Shown here in pieces: positions 23,790 to 35,035 of a stretch of 64,000 bases of DNA. The position numbers were made by a program, and so were the translations under genes. The stretch comes from Apoderus coryli (Eukaryota > Arthropoda > Insecta > Coleoptera > Attelabidae), in the NCBI GenBank assembly GCA_911728435.2, contig OU452202.1:8473135-8537134 (forward strand), read 5' to 3'. The notes under the pieces were generated by a model. The model was not told the origin of the DNA and did not search any database. It saw only the letters and a list, made by a program, of their open reading frames with translations. The first letter of the stretch is position 1; every line of letters starts with the position of its first letter.

Positions 23790-24517
23790 CGATCGCCCTG
23801 CCGTAATGTTAAATGTGATCGAGATAAGCATGTTGTGTGTGATGGTTGCAAGGCACGGTTTCACTACGGATGCACTGAACTCACATCATTCGAAATACGT
23901 GTTATACAAGTCCAAGCGCATAGTGCATAGCCTAAAGTACTTTTGGTTTGGAGTCCAACCCATGAGTGTCATATCCATGCTGTGGAGTCTGTTCAGAGCC
24001 GTTTTGCAAAGTATTTAGGGTATAGAGCGAATGGTGCCTATCCTGCTAGGGGATTCAACCATGATTCTTTATTAGAATTTGAATTACAAACGTTAGCTAG
24101 GAGAAGGAAAATTCACGCTGTTAAATTTTTATACTATAAATTATTGCATAGCAGCGTCGATTGCTCATTTCTTTTGGGATACATCAGATTTTTTGTACCT
24201 CGGTTCACTTCACGTGCTCTGCGTTCGATCGGATTTGCGGCGAATGCGACACTAACCATTCTCCGCTTTCTCAGGTGGTTCGCTGTGTGGATGGATGATG
24301 CTGGCTTCTCTAATAATGATATACTGTCTGTATTTGAGCTGTAATTTTGTTTAATTTTATATTGCTTTTTTATACTGATGTATTATTGTATTGTTATTAT
24401 TATATTATTTTATTTTTTATTGTGAATATTTCTACATGTTTATAATAATTGAATTTCCTGTAAATGGGTTCCACCTATTGCAAATAAACGCTTATTATTA
24501 TTGTTATTATATTATTT
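23790..24517 (+). mobile_element. LINE with central deletion: PHD-type ORF1 piece joined to RT C-terminus
   Basis: The 5' part encodes CRNVKCDRDKHVVCDGCKAR and FHYGCTELTSFEIR, a PHD-like zinc finger of the kind found in ORF1 of some CR1/jockey-type LINEs. Within 40 bases the sequence switches to LVWSPTHECHIHAVESVQSR and FAKYLGYRANGAYPARGF, the thumb and C-terminal domain of the reverse transcriptase, ending in TAA at 24342-24344. The 3' UTR ends caaataaacgcttattatta with a long TTATT tail. Endonuclease and catalytic RT parts are missing, so this is a deletion derivative that could only move in trans. Confidence 0.7.
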
Positions 24518-24587
24518 TATCTTATTTTTAATTTTAAAAATATGCAAATAATTTTAATAACTATTTTCCTCATTTTATATACAATAT

Positions 24588-24668
24588 GCTCGGTGAAACA
24601 AAGTTCACAAACGATGGCCGGACAAGAAGTTTCACCGGGCATATTGCCAGCTCACACTAGAGACGCCA
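24588..24668. repeat. MITE-like hairpin, copy 2 of the family
   Basis: The ends caatatgctcggtgaaac and gtttcaccgggcatattg are inverted partners around a central cacaaacgatggccggacaa block shared with 4164 and 40957. The flank cacactagagacgcca matches, in reverse, the ggcgacatctagtgtg edge at 4110. Confidence 0.7.
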
Positions 24669-25153
24669 CATACACCCTATTGTCAAACATAAGATTTAGG
24701 TATTAGAATAGACTTCTGCCATGAGTATCATAAATCGTCTCCACTGCCATAGACCCCTTCTCTCTATAGCGGCAAGTGAATTTGCTTTTCCCATTTAAGG
24801 CTTCCAAGATCAACGTTTATGTTAAAAATTTTTATAGGACAAAACAATACAAATTCGATTGCTCGTGAATAAAAGTCCTTTATTGGCTGAATATTAAACT
24901 AAAATCTAAGACCCAATATTTTTGAAAAACTCCTTTTCCTTTTTTACTGCTACTGGGTGAAACCTTTCAGTATTATTTTCCTTGAAGGTTTCAGCTAGTA
25001 TTTGTCTACTATATTGGCTTTTTTAATATCCAAAGTATATTGTCCTCGCTTGTTATCGTCTGCTCTCACAAAATTAAATTATTATACTCGTACTTTGCTT
25101 TGGAATGCTTAAGGGTAAAATTTGTTTTTATAATACCAATATAAACAAAGATG
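24669..25153. other. AT-rich intergenic DNA
   Basis: No gene, RNA or clear repeat is recognised. Confidence 0.35.
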
Positions 25154-25352
25154 AACTGGAATTGAAATGAAAGTCTGATTCCACAAATTGAATTTATTAA
25201 ATCAGATCTAACGGTGACACGTCAAACCTGCAATGTTTCGAGGACCATTCCCATCATCAGTGTATGTCCTCGAAACATTTCTGGTTTGACCGTTAGGTGT
25301 GATTTAATAAATTCAATTTGTGGAATCAAACTTTCATTTCAATTTCCAATTA
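25154..25352. repeat. Foldback element with arms near 90 bp
   Basis: The left arm (gattccacaaattgaattta and on to gtttcgaggac at about 25245) is matched by the right arm (gtcctcgaaac at 25266 to ttcatttcaatt near 25345). The loop cattcccatcatcagtgtat carries the second hammerhead-like core (minus strand 25235-25260: CTGATGA, T, GGGA-loop-TCC, GAAAC). No coding sequence is present. Confidence 0.75.
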
Positions 25353-25873
25353 ACATCGTTCCACTGGAAAATGAACTACTTCTTCAAAAGATTTATTGAA
25401 TTTGTCAACTGTTATAGGTTCTGATGTACTTGTGGTTACCAAGTTATTCTATCTTAACACATTTCTTGAAGTTGATGTTTTTTTTTTTCAACTTTACCAT
25501 TTTACTCTCAGTATTTAAATTTTATTCAAAAATTTTAAAACCTTTCTTATTTTTCAAAGAATATTAGAAATTCAATAAAATATTAAATAATTTATTCAAA
25601 TTCTTCTTATCCTAATAATGGGTTTGTTGTTTTCCAATATTTTCTAAAGGCATTTCGGATTGCCAATCCGGGTATGGAAAGTAGTTATAATCAATCTTTC
25701 ATTGGTAAATCCTAGTTACGCTTATTCATAGCTTTGTTTAATCCTGATTTTGCGAGATTTATTTAAATGAGTGTCTTGTTATTAATCCTTAAGAAACCAT
25801 GCAAATAGAATTATTTAAAGCTCACTCCCATATATGTGCAATTAGATGTAATTGGCCATTTTATTCGGTAAGT
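25353..25873. other. AT-rich intergenic DNA
   Basis: No gene or structured repeat recognised. Confidence 0.35.
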
Positions 25874-26262
25874 TTAAACACAATTTTGTTTGACAACACA
25901 CCGTAAAAGTTTGTTTATTATTAGGTTAACAGGTACATACAGTAGGTCCACAGGAAAAGTGTTCAATAGCAAAAACTTTTTAATAAATTGGAGATTTTCA
26001 GCTCTTTTTCTTAATGGTAACTTGGGGTGTTCCTCTACTGAATGTAATACCAACAAAGTGCTTGCAACATTTTCATCGTATCTCTTTTTTCCTCTAGATA
26101 TTTTCAACACTGAGTCAGTGCTTAAAAACTTCAAAATTATTTTACGGCAAGTAGCCTTATGAACGTCAACATTGGGGTTTTTTTTATTAAATTCCTGAAT
26201 AATTTGACGATAGCATTTTTTGCCTTTCCCATAACATTGCACCAAGTAAATTTTTGCTGTAA
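25874..26262 (-). pseudogene. Transposase N-terminal HTH domain, truncated
   Basis: The minus-strand frame gives IYLVQCYGKGKKCYRQIIQE and FNKKNPNVDVHKATCRKIIL, then FLSTDSV and EEHPKLPLRK. This is the first HTH, linker and start of the second HTH of insect IS630-Tc1-mariner transposases. The likely initiator ATG (MFTLQQK, at about 26272) is one frame off across an A5 run. After LPLRK the family resemblance ends and no DDE core follows. A candidate terminus, cagtaggtccacaggaaaag, lies inside at 25939, so a short rearranged derivative is possible. Confidence 0.6.
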
Positions 26263-27716
26263 AGTAAACATTTTAAGCTGAAAATACTACGACTAATAAA
26301 TGAATACAACGAATTTTCAAATAAGCTTGTTACTATCAACGGCTACTGGTACAAAAATGAGTTGTTAATTTAGAATTGATTAAAATAAATAAAAGTAGGT
26401 CTATTTTTTTCGAAAATTGGCATTAGAAACTGCCTTTTACTTTTGAACAACTTTTCCTAGTAACTTATTTCCATACCTTCTCAAATAAGTGCTTTTTACT
26501 CTTGTACCATTTAAACTGTATTCAATTTTCTGAAGAAATATTAGTTTTTCCTATCGCAATCTTACTTTAAGAACCTGCCAAACTTTTTATCAATATTAAC
26601 CTTTTTGCTATGAACATCCTGAAACATGTTATCTCTCTAAATAAAGAATTACTAAGGAATTGGTGGACGTGACATATTTTATCATGGGATTCCACTGCGG
26701 GTATGGACTATTTCTTCAAATTAAATTATCTAAAGGTTAATTAAGAACAAATTGACAGATGTAATTAGTTTACTATTTAAGACACCACGTTTCGATGGGT
26801 TTTGTTTTTTCTTTTCACAACCGAAGAAATTATTAACGAATGAAAATAATAGTATTATTAATATAGCGTTTTAAAAAAATAAACTAATAACATCGGTAAA
26901 ATTTCATATTTCTTACATCTATATTATTAGTAAAGACATAAGATATGCTAGAATTGCAAATATATTGTTCATTCATAATGGCTTTTCACCCTAAATCAGG
27001 GCCTGTTTCTCTTTCGATATTACAAAAACTAATAACTTGTCTTCCGGCTTAAGTTGCCTTAGTCACCCAGATTTCAGATTTTTTTTTATGTTGTGTTCTC
27101 TTACTATAAAATACATCATAATATGCGGTACACTTTTAGGCTTTAACACTATCGATTTTCAGTTTGCTCGCCGCAGGTTTTTTTTATAAAAGTCGGCTTT
27201 GAATAGCTTTACAGAAAAAAAGATATAAATTTACGTTGACAGTATCGAGGTTTGATTTAAGCGTTTGTTAATTATTGTTTCTAGTTCCTGTCCTTTTCGT
27301 TAATCCAAATTTGCTACAATAATTTCAGTTTAAAACTTGTATACTATTTGTTTATATTAGATATTTACACTTTTTTAAAGAACTTAGATAGACTTTGATA
27401 GAAATAATAATAACTCGCCATCTAAAGTAGACACGATTTTCGGTAAAAACACGTCTATTTTGTTATTGAGGGGATCAAAACCGTTATTTGATTTTTGTGT
27501 CCAACCTCTCCTCCCAGCCAGCCTATTTTAAAATTTCAAATGCCATCCTCTGTTTTGTGACACATCATTTTAAGTATAATGTAATAAAATTCAACTAACA
27601 ATGGAAGTTGAAGTTGTTGATTGCTTATTATAACGGGTGTTTTATGTATGGAAAAAAAGATTTTACTTACAAATAGATACAATAAAAAAGTATTAGAATT
27701 TCAAAATAGAAACTAT
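26263..27716. other. AT-rich intergenic DNA
   Basis: No gene recognised. A loose inverted pair (ctggtacaaaaatgag near 26346, ctcttgtacca near 26496) may mark an old small element. Confidence 0.35.
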
Positions 27717-27717
27717 A

Positions 27718-28590
27718 TACAGGGTGTCCGCAAAAGTGTCGGAGTGGGCGATTATTTTCAAAATTATACATTTTTAAATTAAAAATCACACACGTCAGTC
27801 TTGATTGATGTTCAGCAATTTTGTCATGTCATGTTTGTTTCAAATTGAAACCCCTATTTTTAGGGTACTTTTGAGTTGCTGATGTCCCACATGTGGGTGG
27901 GAAAATAAGAAAATGTGTAAGAAATGGCAGGTTTTTGCCTCCTTATCCACTTTAGGATATGTCGCTTTGTGATTAATGAAATAACGAAAATACCTATCAA
28001 GGGCAATTGCTCAAACTGGACACCTTTAACCGTTTGGCAATGGGCTAACCTTTCCACAAACGAGCGTTGCACGTTTTCTATGATCTCGGGAGTGATCAAT
28101 TGCATCTTGTTTTGAATGCGATGCCTTAATTCATCTGATTTCTGTGGTCTATTTAGGTAAACACGGTTTTTGGGATGTCCCCACAGAAAAAAAGTCTAAG
28201 GAGTTCAACTCGGGATATCTCGCTATCTGGCTGAACCAGAACAAGGTATAGTCCGATTCAAGATATAAATGAATACTTATAATAATAATAACAGCAGTTA
28301 TAGCGAGTAACGTAGGTCAAAATACTAAGATTGACTTCGTTATGCAAACCTGCCATTTCTTATGTTACCTCCCACATGTGGCACATCATTCTTCTCAGGA
28401 CGACAGCAGCAACTCCAAAGTAGGTACCCTAAAAATAGCGGTTGCAACAACAATGACTTAGATGGTGGCGCAGGCGGCATATTTCGAATCTATTACGAAG
28501 GCTACAAATTGCTTAACATAAATGAAAACTGACGTATCTCGGATTTTCTTTTAAAAACAATCGCCCGTTATTTTAATTAAATGCATCTTA
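27718..28590 (-). mobile_element. Decayed mariner-type transposon with long inverted repeats
   Basis: The left terminus reads tacagggtgtccgcaaaag. Inward of it, blocks cgcccactcc, acgtcagt, ccctatttttagggta, cccacatgtggg and gaaatggcaggttt are repeated in inverted orientation between 28345 and 28580 (aaacctgccatttctta, cacatgtgg, taccctaaaaatag, actgacgt, aatcgcccg). The inverted repeats are thus about 230 bp. Between them is only a C-terminal transposase piece. The outermost right end is not preserved. Confidence 0.65.
27985..28270 (-). pseudogene. Transposase C-terminal remnant inside the long-repeat element
   Basis: The minus strand shows PELNSLDFFLWGHPKNRVYL, then after a shift RIQNKMQLITPEIIENVQRS and FVERLAHCQTVKGVQFEQLP. 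The LDFFLWG-x-KNRVY box holds the last catalytic Asp of insect IS630-Tc1-mariner transposases and the rest is the usual C-terminus. The first two catalytic Asp residues are absent. Confidence 0.65.
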
Positions 28591-28979
28591 AATGGAGTCA
28601 AGGAAAATTTGGATTTAATATTGGTTGTTTTATAAAACATAATCACTGTTTTTCTTGAAACAAATTTAAATGAAATTTTAGAGACGGTGGAATTTCGATG
28701 ATGATGAATTAATTGACAGCTAAGTGAGAAATGTAACTTGAAAATTAATGATATACTTATTTATAAAAATATTTCTAATATACGGGGTATTTCATAATAT
28801 AGGGTAAATGCGGGACAGTTGCCGCACTTTTTGAAAAATAGCTATAAATTTTGTAATTTTTGGGATTTTTTCTTCAAAATGAATCAATGCAAGGGTAATG
28901 CGTTAAACTTTATTAAAATACCAAAATAAAAGTTAATTCTAAGAAAACATGAACATAGCAAAAAAAAATAAAAATTTAT
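28591..28979. other. AT-rich flank
   Basis: No gene. The sequence agggtaaatgcgggacagtt at 28801 could be the outer end of the pogo/Tigger element that follows. Confidence 0.35.
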
Positions 28980-29640
28980 TTAAGTCGGCATCTCTCCCAC
29001 ACTGCCGGGGGAGATGCCGCGTGGAAAGAGGAGAGACGCGGCTGTAACTGTGTCTCTAAAAAAACGTCTAATTTTCATTTTTTTTCTTAACCCGAGTCTA
29101 GAACAGATGTTACAAACTTCACCATACATGTTGCAAGTGACATGTAGCCATTTTAAGCACTTAAGACACTGCAACCAATCCACTTTTTTAGTTGTCGTTG
29201 CATATACTTCGAAGCATTCCACGCAGCGTTCCTGATATTCATCATTTTTCTTTTTGGCTAGAGGTTCATCATCGCTGTCACTCCATTGATTTTTCCCGGT
29301 CTTCTTGTAATTCTTTTTGATTTTTGTCTGTTATTTTTAGTGTTTTTGTCTTTTGTGAAACCTGGGTTGCTTTAGGCGTCCCCTTTTTGTTTTTATGTTT
29401 TGGGAAGATGTTAACACAACTGCGCTTTACTTGAACCTTTGTTTAACGGATACAAGTATCTTGGGTACAGGAGACACTTCGTGCAAGAATTTTGAAAAAG
29501 TGATCTTTGGATCTTTGCCATCGTCTCCTCCACTACAGGTTTGAATAGGACTAGCGGAGCTTGTAGATAGCAATTCTAAGCTGGGACGGTTACCATCTCT
29601 TTCTGGGGAAGTTTCTGTCTTTTCAGGGGAAATTCCTGTC
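28980..29640 (-). pseudogene. pogo/Tigger-type transposase C-terminal remnant with zinc finger
   Basis: Reading right to left on the minus strand: a Ser/Pro-rich linker (EKTETSPERDGNRPSLELLS), FSKFLHEVSPVPKI, a basic stretch with stops (SAVVLTSSQN), SDDEPLAKKKNDEYQERCVE, and the final Cys-rich finger CFEVYATTTKKVDWLQCLKC plus WLHVTC and CNIC. This layout follows the DDE domain of insect Tigger/jerky-type transposases, where a C-C-W-C-C-W-H-C-C-C finger ends the protein. Several stops and shifts are present and the DDE core is absent. Confidence 0.6.
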
Positions 29641-29709
29641 GTGGCTGAATCGACTATGGAATAAAAGTGATCTGGTATTATATTTGGATCAACAGGATAT
29701 ATTCCCGTT

Positions 29710-30060
29710 GCCCTAAAACCGTTCTATTTAAGTTTTTGTTGTACCGTTTATACTTTCTCAGATTTCTCTTAAACGGGCCACCCGGTACAGAACTAATTTT
29801 AAACGCATCCAGCCTCGTTTAGCCAAGTTGCTGTGGTTTCGAGTTGATAGGGCTTATCCAACCATTGGGTTTCCTCATGATATTCTACTAAACCGTTTTA
29901 ATCTAGTATCATTAAATACTCGTAGAGAATATTCTCCTCTAGTGTTACTTTTTAAAATTATTAATGGACTTCTTGACTGTCCAGAGGTTTAAAGACTGAT
30001 TCCTTTTTGTGTCCCAAATCAACGCACACGTTCACGTAATCTGCCCCTTTAATTGGATTA
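29710..30060 (+). pseudogene. LINE reverse transcriptase C-terminal fragment
   Basis: The + strand reads RLAKLLWFRVDRAYPTIGFP, HDILLNRFNLVSLNTRREYS, PLVLLFKIINGLLDCPEV, a stop, then IPFCVPNQRTRSRNL. This is the domain after the RT thumb in jockey/CR1 LINEs (F-Y-P-G-D-L-R-L-L.RR). The 5' part and the tail are not identifiable. Confidence 0.65.
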
Positions 30061-30430
30061 TTTATCTTGTCTGGGCAGTGTATCTCTTAAATAAAACCTT
30101 GATTCCTTAGAAATGACAATTAGAGTATACCTACTTACATGGAAATGCGACAGCAATAAGTATGCAATCAATTTCTCAATTAAAGGCTTCGAAAGGCCTC
30201 TTTATTGGCGTCTGAACTAGAATTACCTAAAAGAATCGTGCGGGAGTTCTTATAAATTGAGCACCAGAGTGGTAACTATAAGAAAACTGAGAAATTTATC
30301 ATTGGGTTCCAATCCAGTGACTTAAGCCTTAATAGAAAATTGGTATTGTTAGAATATGTTTAATTTGACAAATTACCACCCTTAAGATCGTTCGCGATAA
30401 AGTAAATTGAAATATTATAGTACTTTACTG
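30061..30430. other. Flank between LINE fragment and 2.7-kb element
   Basis: No gene or repeat recognised. Confidence 0.35.
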
Positions 30431-31028
30431 CCCAACTAGCAATTCGACATTCTTAAAGAACTAATATATTTTATAATTATTTTATTGCCGCTTAGTAAAA
30501 ACTTTTTTGTTCTTTAAAGGTTCGTTTGGTGATAAAACTGCTGTGTTAAACTTTTCTGTGAAAAAAACTGTTTTAAGAACGTTTTTACAGCAAAATAATA
30601 AAATAGTTATAAAATATGATATCGTAACAGTTTTATAAACGTTTATAAAATATTTTTTATAGGACGAATTTGTTCCGAATGATAATTGGTTTTAAAAGCA
30701 TTTTGTAAAAGTACTAGTCTGGATTAACTTGTTCCTTTAAAAACAATTATAAAATTATTCTGTTAAAGTACGTTTCGTAATAATAAAATAGTTTTTTTAT
30801 TGTCGTTATTAAGAGCGATTTGTTTGCTGCAGCAAATTTGTGCGCAAATTAATAATTACGAAATTGTTTTTTAGTTATTTTATTAAAAACAATAAAAAAA
30901 TAAATATGTTGCCAATGCATATTTCATAAAATTAAGATGCTGTCATAAACATTACCTAGAACGAATATATAACATAGTCTTATTTATTTTCAACTGATAT
31001 TTATTGTTATATCATACACAGGTTTAAA

Positions 31029-31449
31029 ATGTCCAAACGAAAAGCAGTTGTGCATTTAATAGAAAATTAATTACAATATTATAAATTATCAAAGGGAAAA
31101 CATTAGTGACTATAATAAAAAGTAGCAAACTGTAATGGAATCTAATCAAATTAATGACAATTTATAAGACATCAAATATTTTGAAGACTGATAAATTCTC
31201 AGGAGGAATTATTACTAGATGGTGAGCGGGTAGCCGAAATAGAGAATTGGTGATCAATATCATGCTTCAAGCACAAGTGAGCTAGAAAAAAATGCAAAAC
31301 TAAGAGAAAACATGCGAACATGGGCAGTATCAAATAATGTTCCGCATTTTTCCCAAAAGAAGCTTTTTGCTATACTTAATAAACACATGCCAAATTTTCT
31401 ACCTCAAGATCCTCGAACTCTCTTAAAGACACTCAACAAACCGTTTTAA
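31029..31449 (+). pseudogene. Broken protein frame of the 2.7-kb element (copy A)
   Basis: Begins ATG with MSKRKAVVHLIEN then a stop. The same frame later reads EELLLDGERVAEIENW and stops, and the next frame gives LEKNAKLRENMRTWAVSNNV, PHFSQKKLFAILNKHMPNFL and PQDPRTLLKTLNKPF. The LRxW-x(n)-NN-x-LL-x-IL-x-LP-DxRTLLKT pattern resembles the N-terminal region of uncharacterised multi-copy insect proteins, from memory. The rest of such a protein is missing, so the element is non-autonomous. The same breaks occur in copy B, so they predate the two insertions. Confidence 0.5.
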
Positions 31450-32154
31450 TAACGGCAGTTATAAGTTATAACATACATAACATAAACAAAGGGCTCAATT
31501 TAGGTTATGTTTAAATTACTCCCGTAAAAGCTAATAAGAGAGTAACTATAAAAGCATTTTGTTTTATAAGAACCCATCAAAAGCTTTTATAAAACATATG
31601 TTAAAATTTGTTTTGTAAAACTCTCTTTACTATTTTATTATTATTCCAATATTGAGACGATGCGACACACGGCGGCGACTCAGACAAGCATCAAAGTATC
31701 AAGCACGAATACTTCAATTAGACAGGACTAGACTTGATTAATTTCTATACATTTTATCTTATATATTTTTTGCAGCACCTTTTAATTAAATTTTGATTTT
31801 TTAGAGCATTTATCTCCAAGCTTGTTTTAGTTTGTTTTACTATTAATTTATTTTAAATTAACGGCAAATGATTACTAAATACATAAAACTTCAAGAAAAA
31901 TACTTGTAATTAGCTTCATTATTCATTATCAAGCTTAGTGAAATATCTTTTTTTTACTCCATAACTGGTTTATAAAAAATTCTTCACGTTTACATAAAAC
32001 ATAGGTACCTATAGTACGACGCAGTTAATATACGCTTTAACTGTGTCGTACTATACCAACTTATATTTTGGCTAGTATCCATATTATGATAGATATAAAA
32101 GAATCATATCATTCTTCTGCTATCAAAGGGGTTTCAGGTAATATTAATTTTATA

Positions 32155-32346
32155 TTACATTTTATTTGCACTTAAAATATTATGAGATTTATGTTTTTTT
32201 AACGAATACGCCCCTGTATAAAACAATTCTGCAGTTATTTTGTAATAGCTATCTAAAGAGCATACTCGTCTGGGTTGAGATAATTTTGTTTTATAAGCAT
32301 CGTATAAGGAAGAAGCCATTTTTGGTTTCTTTAAATTGTTAGCCAT
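32155..32346 (-). CDS. Small conserved ORF in the 2.7-kb element (copy A)
   Basis: A 63-codon frame starting at an ATG in good context (aacATGG). It is basic, rich in Lys, Ser and Tyr, with MANNLKKPKMASSLYDAYKT at the start. Copy B encodes the same peptide with one His-to-Tyr change. No homology is recognised. Conservation here may simply reflect the youth of both copies, so expression is unproven. Confidence 0.3.
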   Translation of the reverse strand: MANNLKKPKMASSLYDAYKTKLSQPRRVCSLDSYYKITAELFYTGAYSLKKHKSHNILSANKM

Positions 32347-33095
32347 GTTGACCAAACTTTTAAAATTAATATTTTTTATAATTTGTAAAATTATCTTAGC
32401 TAATAAGGTATGCAGAATCAGTCATTACATAATGAAGGATCTCCCAAAAGATTATTTTCAACAATAAGTGACAATAAAAAAAATTTTTTATATAATTTAT
32501 AAAATCTAAATTCATTAATTTACATAATTCGCGAGGCGCATTAAAATTTTAGTAATAATATACAATATATTTAACAGGAAATTTTGTTTCGCAGCCAAAT
32601 CTGCTCATGGATGAATTTTATCTGACTTATTTTATTATTCATTATTGGGTAGGTATTATAGCGTTTTATATTATTTTTACCTCCATGATTGTTCAGATTT
32701 TATTAATGTGTACCAACAACAATGCATAATAATTATAAAATAATTTTGTGTAAAAAGGTATTTTAAAAAACGTTTATATCCTTTAACAGTTTTATAGTAG
32801 TTCTACAAATATGTCGTTTTGTTCTAGTAACAGAGCTATAATAAAACTGTTTTATAACAGTTTTATTTGATTTTTATTAGATATTTATAAACGTTCTAAA
32901 AACTATTGTATAATAGCAACAAGCAACATTTATAGAACCGTTAACGAGTCGATTTGTTTTATAAATCTGCGCCTTTTTCGTGTTTATAAGGCGCGTAAGA
33001 ACGTTGTGAAAATGTTTATAAAACAATGGGTGTTTTATAAAATATATTTTATAAACGTTCTTACAGCAATTAAAAAAGTTAAATTGTTAGTTGGG

Positions 33096-34189
33096 TGTTG
33101 CTTAACTTTAAGTCAATAATTAATTATTGGCGCAACGTACACCATTAATTACATGCATTGCAAATATTAAATTACTACTGCTACCACCCATAAGCAAGCA
33201 AAATACAATGGCTACCTATATACACTTCAAAAGAATTTCGTCTCAAGAGAACTCTGAATCGAATCCAAGGTGTAGGATTGACAGCTCTAATTATTCAAAA
33301 ACACACATTTAATAAAGTTAATGACCATTATTAAATAACGAAATTAGTATTTAAAAATTGCCATATTATATATGTCGGATCGTTGGGGGGCCGCTAAGCG
33401 CTCGCCCCCTATGGTCCACATTAATCATTTGGCACTTTGATGCACTATATATTTCACCTGTCACGTGAGCACAGCGCATTCGATAAATTACCTTTCATAT
33501 CTCAGCTATATACATTCTTAGTCTCTGTATATTCTGTGTGTGATGTATTTTCCACATTTCTAATTGTATTTTCATTTCTTATTTTAAATACCTACTATTT
33601 AATATTCATCTTGTGTGTAGCGGGCATAATGATTAATATGTGAGCTGCCAAATGGTGGAAAAATAATCCTGATATAATATATTGGTAGATTCTTTTATAA
33701 TTAAATTAATTTCCTACACTCTTTTAAAGAAAAGCATAATAAGGACAAATGATGATGCGAAGTCTACACTCGCATCGCGGTGCGAAAGCTTTCGAAATCC
33801 ACTATTTTGAAAATAATAATAATATTGATTTCTCTTAGCAAATCACAAAAAAAAAACATTACAATATACATAATACAAAATAAATATTATAGATAAATGT
33901 GTATATAGATAAAAATACACATATTATAGTTCATCGTGGATCATGTTCGGCAAAAGTGCTGCAATGCAATGCACTTGTCCGCAAAACATTAGCAAGATCT
34001 TTGTTAAAAATAATGGATAATTATTATTACTGACTCATGGATGTATATATATATATATATATATAAAGAAAAAATAAGGTATTATTTTCTTAAATCAAGA
34101 ACAGAATAAATATTTAAAAAATTAAAACGAAAAAAAAATTGAAAACAAATACATAATTTCATCTCATAAATTCAATTCAGTTTAATAAT
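33096..34189. other. AT-rich intergenic DNA with TA microsatellite
   Basis: No gene recognised. A (TA)n run lies at about 34043-34065. At 33384-33411 a GC-rich hairpin pairs ggggggc with gcccccta. Confidence 0.4.
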
Positions 34190-34673
34190 AGTGGAGTATG
34201 TTCCTTTAGCCAAATGACTATTTTATATTTGAATGCATTGCTAGAGATAGTCATTCTTAGGTAGTAGGAAAGAGATTGAAAAGTTTATCCCCTACAACAA
34301 CAAACGTTTTACTTGAGTTTCCACGTTTTTCTTGTGGCTTTAAAAATGAACGTCTGGGGCAAATTCTTTGGTTTGAATTGTCCTTGACCATCCATTTTGG
34401 AGATGTACATTTGTGAATCACACCCTGTATTGTTTTAGTAAAGACTGGGGTTATACATAATTCTTCCAGTTTTTGTATCATTGATTTCAACTTGTTCTTT
34501 AAAAAAACGCATTTTATGAAAGCGTGAAAATACCTTCTTCTACAATCCACTAGGTGTTTCTTCATTACAGTTATCAGTGAGAGTTTTAAGCTTAAAGTTA
34601 AGTTAAAAAATTGCAGATTGATTACATTTATCTTCAGAACATTGTGGCTTTCTCCTTTTTGCGGATGTTGCAT
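34190..34673 (-). pseudogene. LINE reverse transcriptase C-terminal remnant
   Basis: The minus strand has a CRRRYFHAFIKCVFLKNKLK block, then RRSFLKPQEKRGNSSKTFVV and GDKLFNLFP, and in the next frame AFKYKIVIWLKEHTP. The order K-P-R-S-F-LP-FKYKLK-WL is the usual C-terminal end of jockey/CR1-type polymerases. The N-terminal half of the frame is not recognisable. One frameshift is visible near 34250. Confidence 0.45.
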
Positions 34674-35035
34674 CTCGAGTCGCTTTAAATTTCATCTGTT
34701 CAAATGGGTTTATCTTGATTCGTTAAAATACTTTCCAAAATTCCGTTCGAAATTGTTTTAACTGTGAAATAATAATAATAATAATAAATCGTCTTTATTT
34801 GGAAGAAATTTACAAACAAGGCGAAGTTTAGCAATATGCTACTCCAAGCACTTAACCTAATTTGCAAATTACACAGACATGAGACAATTCACTTACACAC
34901 TACTTAGGTACTTTAATTTAATAATAACAGCAAAGGAGAAAAAAAATATATATATATATAAATTAGCATTATTATGAAAGTATATAAATATGATGAAAAT
35001 CATCATGATTAACATTAATAAAATATAAATACATA

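Larger units (their letters stand above)
30431..33095. mobile_element. 2.7-kb DNA element, copy A
   Basis: The ends are cccaactagcaatt and, inverted, cccaactaacaatt. The flanks give a 2-bp duplication TG. Sub-terminal regions are packed with variants of gttttataaacgttct and taacagttttat, the sort of repeated sites a transposase might bind. A second copy with only scattered substitutions lies at 60738-63437. Inside are a broken + strand frame and a small minus-strand frame. Short inverted ends plus a 2-bp duplication suggest a cut-and-paste element, but I cannot place it in a named superfamily. Confidence 0.75.

Noticed and set aside
33384..33411. GC-rich hairpin as an RNA gene or terminator
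   Set aside because: Seven base pairs with an imperfect inner stem and no surrounding context; too little to call.
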